The translations under genes were made by a program, and so were the position numbers. Positions 62,180-64,000 of a stretch of DNA of 64,000 bases are shown here, piece by piece (position 1 is the stretch's first letter; every line of letters starts with the position of its first letter). This DNA is from CAYPTY01 sp964413935 (GTDB lineage Bacteria > Bacteroidota > Rhodothermia > Balneolales > Balneolaceae): NCBI GenBank assembly GCA_964413935.1, contig CAYPTY010000014.1, positions 24,626-88,625 on the forward strand. Direction: 5' to 3'. The notes beneath the pieces are model-generated. The model searched no databases and had not been told where the DNA came from. It saw only the letters and a program-made list of their open reading frames with translations.

Positions 62180-62653
62180 ATGAATAGTATGCAGATTCAT
62201 GACCGATTGATTAACTACGATTACTGGGCCAATCACCGGATGCTGGATGTAATTGAAAAAGTGGATGACAGGGTACTTCAGAAATCGCTTCTTCGCATGC
62301 TGCAGCATGTACTGGCAGCCCAGAAAGTCTGGTACAACCGCATGCTGGGTATTGAACCGGGCATACAGGTCTGGGACGAAAGTCCAACATCCGGTTCCTG
62401 TAAATATCTGCTTGACGAATCCAAAACCCTGTTGGATGGGATTGCTGAAATGGGTGAAAAAGAAGTCTCCTACAGTAATTCGAAGGGAGATGAATTCAGA
62501 AATAGCGGGGAAGAGATTTTTCACCATGTGATCATACACGGGCAGCATCACCGGGCGCAAATGGCACGCATGCTCAGAGAGCATGACCTTACCCCACCGC
62601 CCACTGATTTCATCTTCTATCTTCGGGCTGAAAGCAGATTTCCGGCATCCTGA
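62180..62653 (+). CDS. DinB-family putative metalloenzyme
   Basis: A 157-residue DinB protein with NYDYWANHRMLD near the start and HGQHHRAQMARML (C-terminal histidine pair of the metal site) at about residues 121-133. It has AAAGG a few bases upstream and is probably co-transcribed with marC. It differs from the DinB protein at 3578, so the two do not appear to be recent duplicates. Confidence 0.9.
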   Translation: MNSMQIHDRLINYDYWANHRMLDVIEKVDDRVLQKSLLRMLQHVLAAQKVWYNRMLGIEPGIQVWDESPTSGSCKYLLDESKTLLDGIAEMGEKEVSYSNSKGDEFRNSGEEIFHHVIIHGQHHRAQMARMLREHDLTPPPTDFIFYLRAESRFPAS

Positions 62654-62741
62654 GGAATATTTATATGAGGAATCCCGTTTGGTAATCCTCGTGCATGCCC
62701 GTACTTTCTCTGCTTCATAATCAGCAACCGCACAGCTTCTT

Positions 62742-64000
62742 TTGGAAATACTTGAAAACATTTTAGCCTCATTCTCTTCCTTCATGTGGGGAGTTCCCCT
62801 GGTAGTATTGTTAACCGGAGGCGGGATATATTTTCTGATTTTTTCAAAAATGCTGCCCTATCGCTACTTCGGGCACGCGATAAACATTCTCCGGGGAAAG
62901 TATGATGACCCGGATGATCCGGGAGACATTAATCATTTTGAAGCGCTGGCATCGGCCCTTGCTGCAACGGTTGGTCTTGGCAATATCTCAGGAGTAGCCG
63001 TAGCCATCGCCATGGGCGGACCGGGTGCCGTTTTCTGGATGTGGGTGTCCGCATTTGTGGGCGTGGCTACCAAGTTTTTCAATAACACCCTGGCCATCAT
63101 GTATCGCGGAAAAGACTCCAACGGGGATATTCAGGGCGGCACCATGTACATGATCATGGAAGGGCTGGGTCCGCGCTGGAAACCGCTCGCCGGCCTGTTT
63201 GCTTTGGCGGGCATGTTCGGAGCTTTACCGGTTTTCCAGGCCAACCAGCTCACACAGGCCATTCGGGATCTGATTCTGATTCCCAATGAACTGACTTCAG
63301 CTGATGCTCATTTTCAGAGTGACCTTATCACAGGACTCATCATCCTGGTGATTGTAGGAACCGTGATTTTCGGTGGTATTAAGCGTATCGGTAAGGTAGC
63401 CGGTAAAATGGTACCCAGCATGGTAGTCCTGTATTCGAGTTGTGTACTGCTCATCATCGGGTTGAATATTGATCAGGTGGGTGCAACCTTTGCTCTCATC
63501 ATCAAAGATGCTTTCACTGCTGAAGCGGCTCTGGGCGGTGCTGTGGGGGCTATTATTATTGCTGGGGTGAGACGGGCAGCTTTCTCGAACGAAGCAGGTA
63601 TTGGTACCGCAACCCTGGCACACGGGGCAGCCAAAACCAAGGAACCGGTCCGGGAAGGACTGGTAGCCATGCTGGGACCGCTGATTGATACCATCATCGT
63701 GTGTACCATGACTGCTCTGGCCATTCTGATTACCGGAGTCTGGGAAACAGGAAATGAAAACGGAATTACTCTCACCGCTTCCGCTTTCGAAGCGGCGCTG
63801 GGTCCTGCAGGCGTGTATCTGCTCATGACCTGTATCGCGATCTTTGCAGCCTCTTCTCTATTCACCTATTCCTACTACGGAACCAAATGTATGGGCTTCC
63901 TTTTCGGGGCCGACCGGCAGTACCTCTACAATTTTTTCTATGTGGCTTCCATCATCCTGGGCGCTGTTACCAGCATTTCGGCTATGATCAATCTCATTGA
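62742..64000 (+). CDS. Alanine/glycine:cation symporter family protein (partial, runs off the window)
   Basis: An AGCS-type symporter for an amino acid with Na+ or H+. The frame is open from 62721 to the right edge, so the 3' end is missing. It shows the opening FMWGVPLVVLLTGGG, then ALAATVGLGNISGVAVAI, GGPGAVFWMW and RRAAFSNEAGIGTATLAHGA, the family signature at about residue 280. I choose a TTG start at 62742 because it restores the family's N-terminal helix; the first ATG (62784) would cut it off. Confidence 0.88.
   Translation, partial: MEILENILASFSSFMWGVPLVVLLTGGGIYFLIFSKMLPYRYFGHAINILRGKYDDPDDPGDINHFEALASALAATVGLGNISGVAVAIAMGGPGAVFWMWVSAFVGVATKFFNNTLAIMYRGKDSNGDIQGGTMYMIMEGLGPRWKPLAGLFALAGMFGALPVFQANQLTQAIRDLILIPNELTSADAHFQSDLITGLIILVIVGTVIFGGIKRIGKVAGKMVPSMVVLYSSCVLLIIGLNIDQVGATFALIIKDAFTAEAALGGAVGAIIIAGVRRAAFSNEAGIGTATLAHGAAKTKEPVREGLVAMLGPLIDTIIVCTMTALAILITGVWETGNENGITLTASAFEAALGPAGVYLLMTCIAIFAASSLFTYSYYGTKCMGFLFGADRQYLYNFFYVASIILGAVTSISAMINLI

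Noticed and set aside
1..64000. Search for a defence, mobile or secretion island.
   Set aside because: No transposase, integrase, restriction or toxin-antitoxin pattern, no attachment-site repeats and no CRISPR array were found.

Overview
The window is a gene-dense, mostly housekeeping stretch of a Gram-negative bacterial chromosome of the Bacteroidota/Rhodothermota/Balneolota kind. I infer this from the small DUF4295 gene directly after rpmB-rpmG, the many exported proteins ending in ...AQAQ-type signal peptides, the outer-membrane barrels, DUF4097, DUF2911 and DinB proteins, and a moderate G+C content judged by eye. A member of the Balneolota is my best guess; no rRNA gene is present to settle it. 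TTG and GTG starts and 1-4 base start/stop overlaps are frequent. I see no insertion sequence, prophage, CRISPR array or recognisable defence island.

Layout. 0-13.6 kb: the 3' end of metK, a membrane protein, two tandem amidohydrolases (the second lacking its metal ligands), an M14 peptidase, an Nramp-like transporter, a TrhA/hemolysin III protein, a large HEXXH peptidase-propeller-barrel protein, DUF2911, an AtuA-like domain, a SIMPL protein and DUF3820. 13.6-16.4 kb: purM, then a 437-base AT-rich gap with several DnaA-box-like sequences, then dtd and a phosphomutase-like enzyme. 16.4-21 kb: the translation cluster ffh-rpsP-rimM-trmD-rplS followed by adk, all on the minus strand. 21-26 kb: fabI, ruvC, ruvA, a PhoB/PhoR-type two-component pair and a mannose-1-phosphate guanylyltransferase. 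26-31.8 kb: a metallo-beta-lactamase-fold hydrolase, a small conserved protein, a barrel protein, apaG, a glutathione peroxidase, tRNA-Asp, a lipoprotein and a Tat-exported oxidoreductase.

31.8-44.3 kb: mnmG-rsmG carrying two parS-type sites, a WYL regulator, gyrB-gyrA on the minus strand, and divergently rpmB-rpmG-DUF4295, a YqeY protein, cvpA, tyrS, xth and a MarR regulator. 44.4-57.2 kb: uvrB, a bifunctional tyrA, a double-domain VOC protein, a TlpA-like thioredoxin, a nitroreductase, a membrane-anchored metallopeptidase, proline dehydrogenase, a DUF4097 repeat protein and uvrA. 57.2-64 kb: an ABC permease and ATPase bracketing an Lgt homologue, TerB-like and GAF proteins, MarC, a second DinB protein and an AGCS-type symporter cut by the window end.

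The most interesting signals concern chromosome biology. The parS sites inside rsmG, the gyrase genes, mnmG and several clusters of DnaA-box-like sequences suggest an origin-proximal segment. The divergent gyrB/rpmB control region has a palindrome lying in the spacer of the likely gyrB promoter. Other points of interest are an S16 protein with a roughly 200-residue acidic tail and a terminal mini-domain, a strongly structured element ending in a terminator after the marR gene, and an apparently inactive amidohydrolase paired with an active-looking one. I found nothing I would call a complete undescribed multi-gene system.
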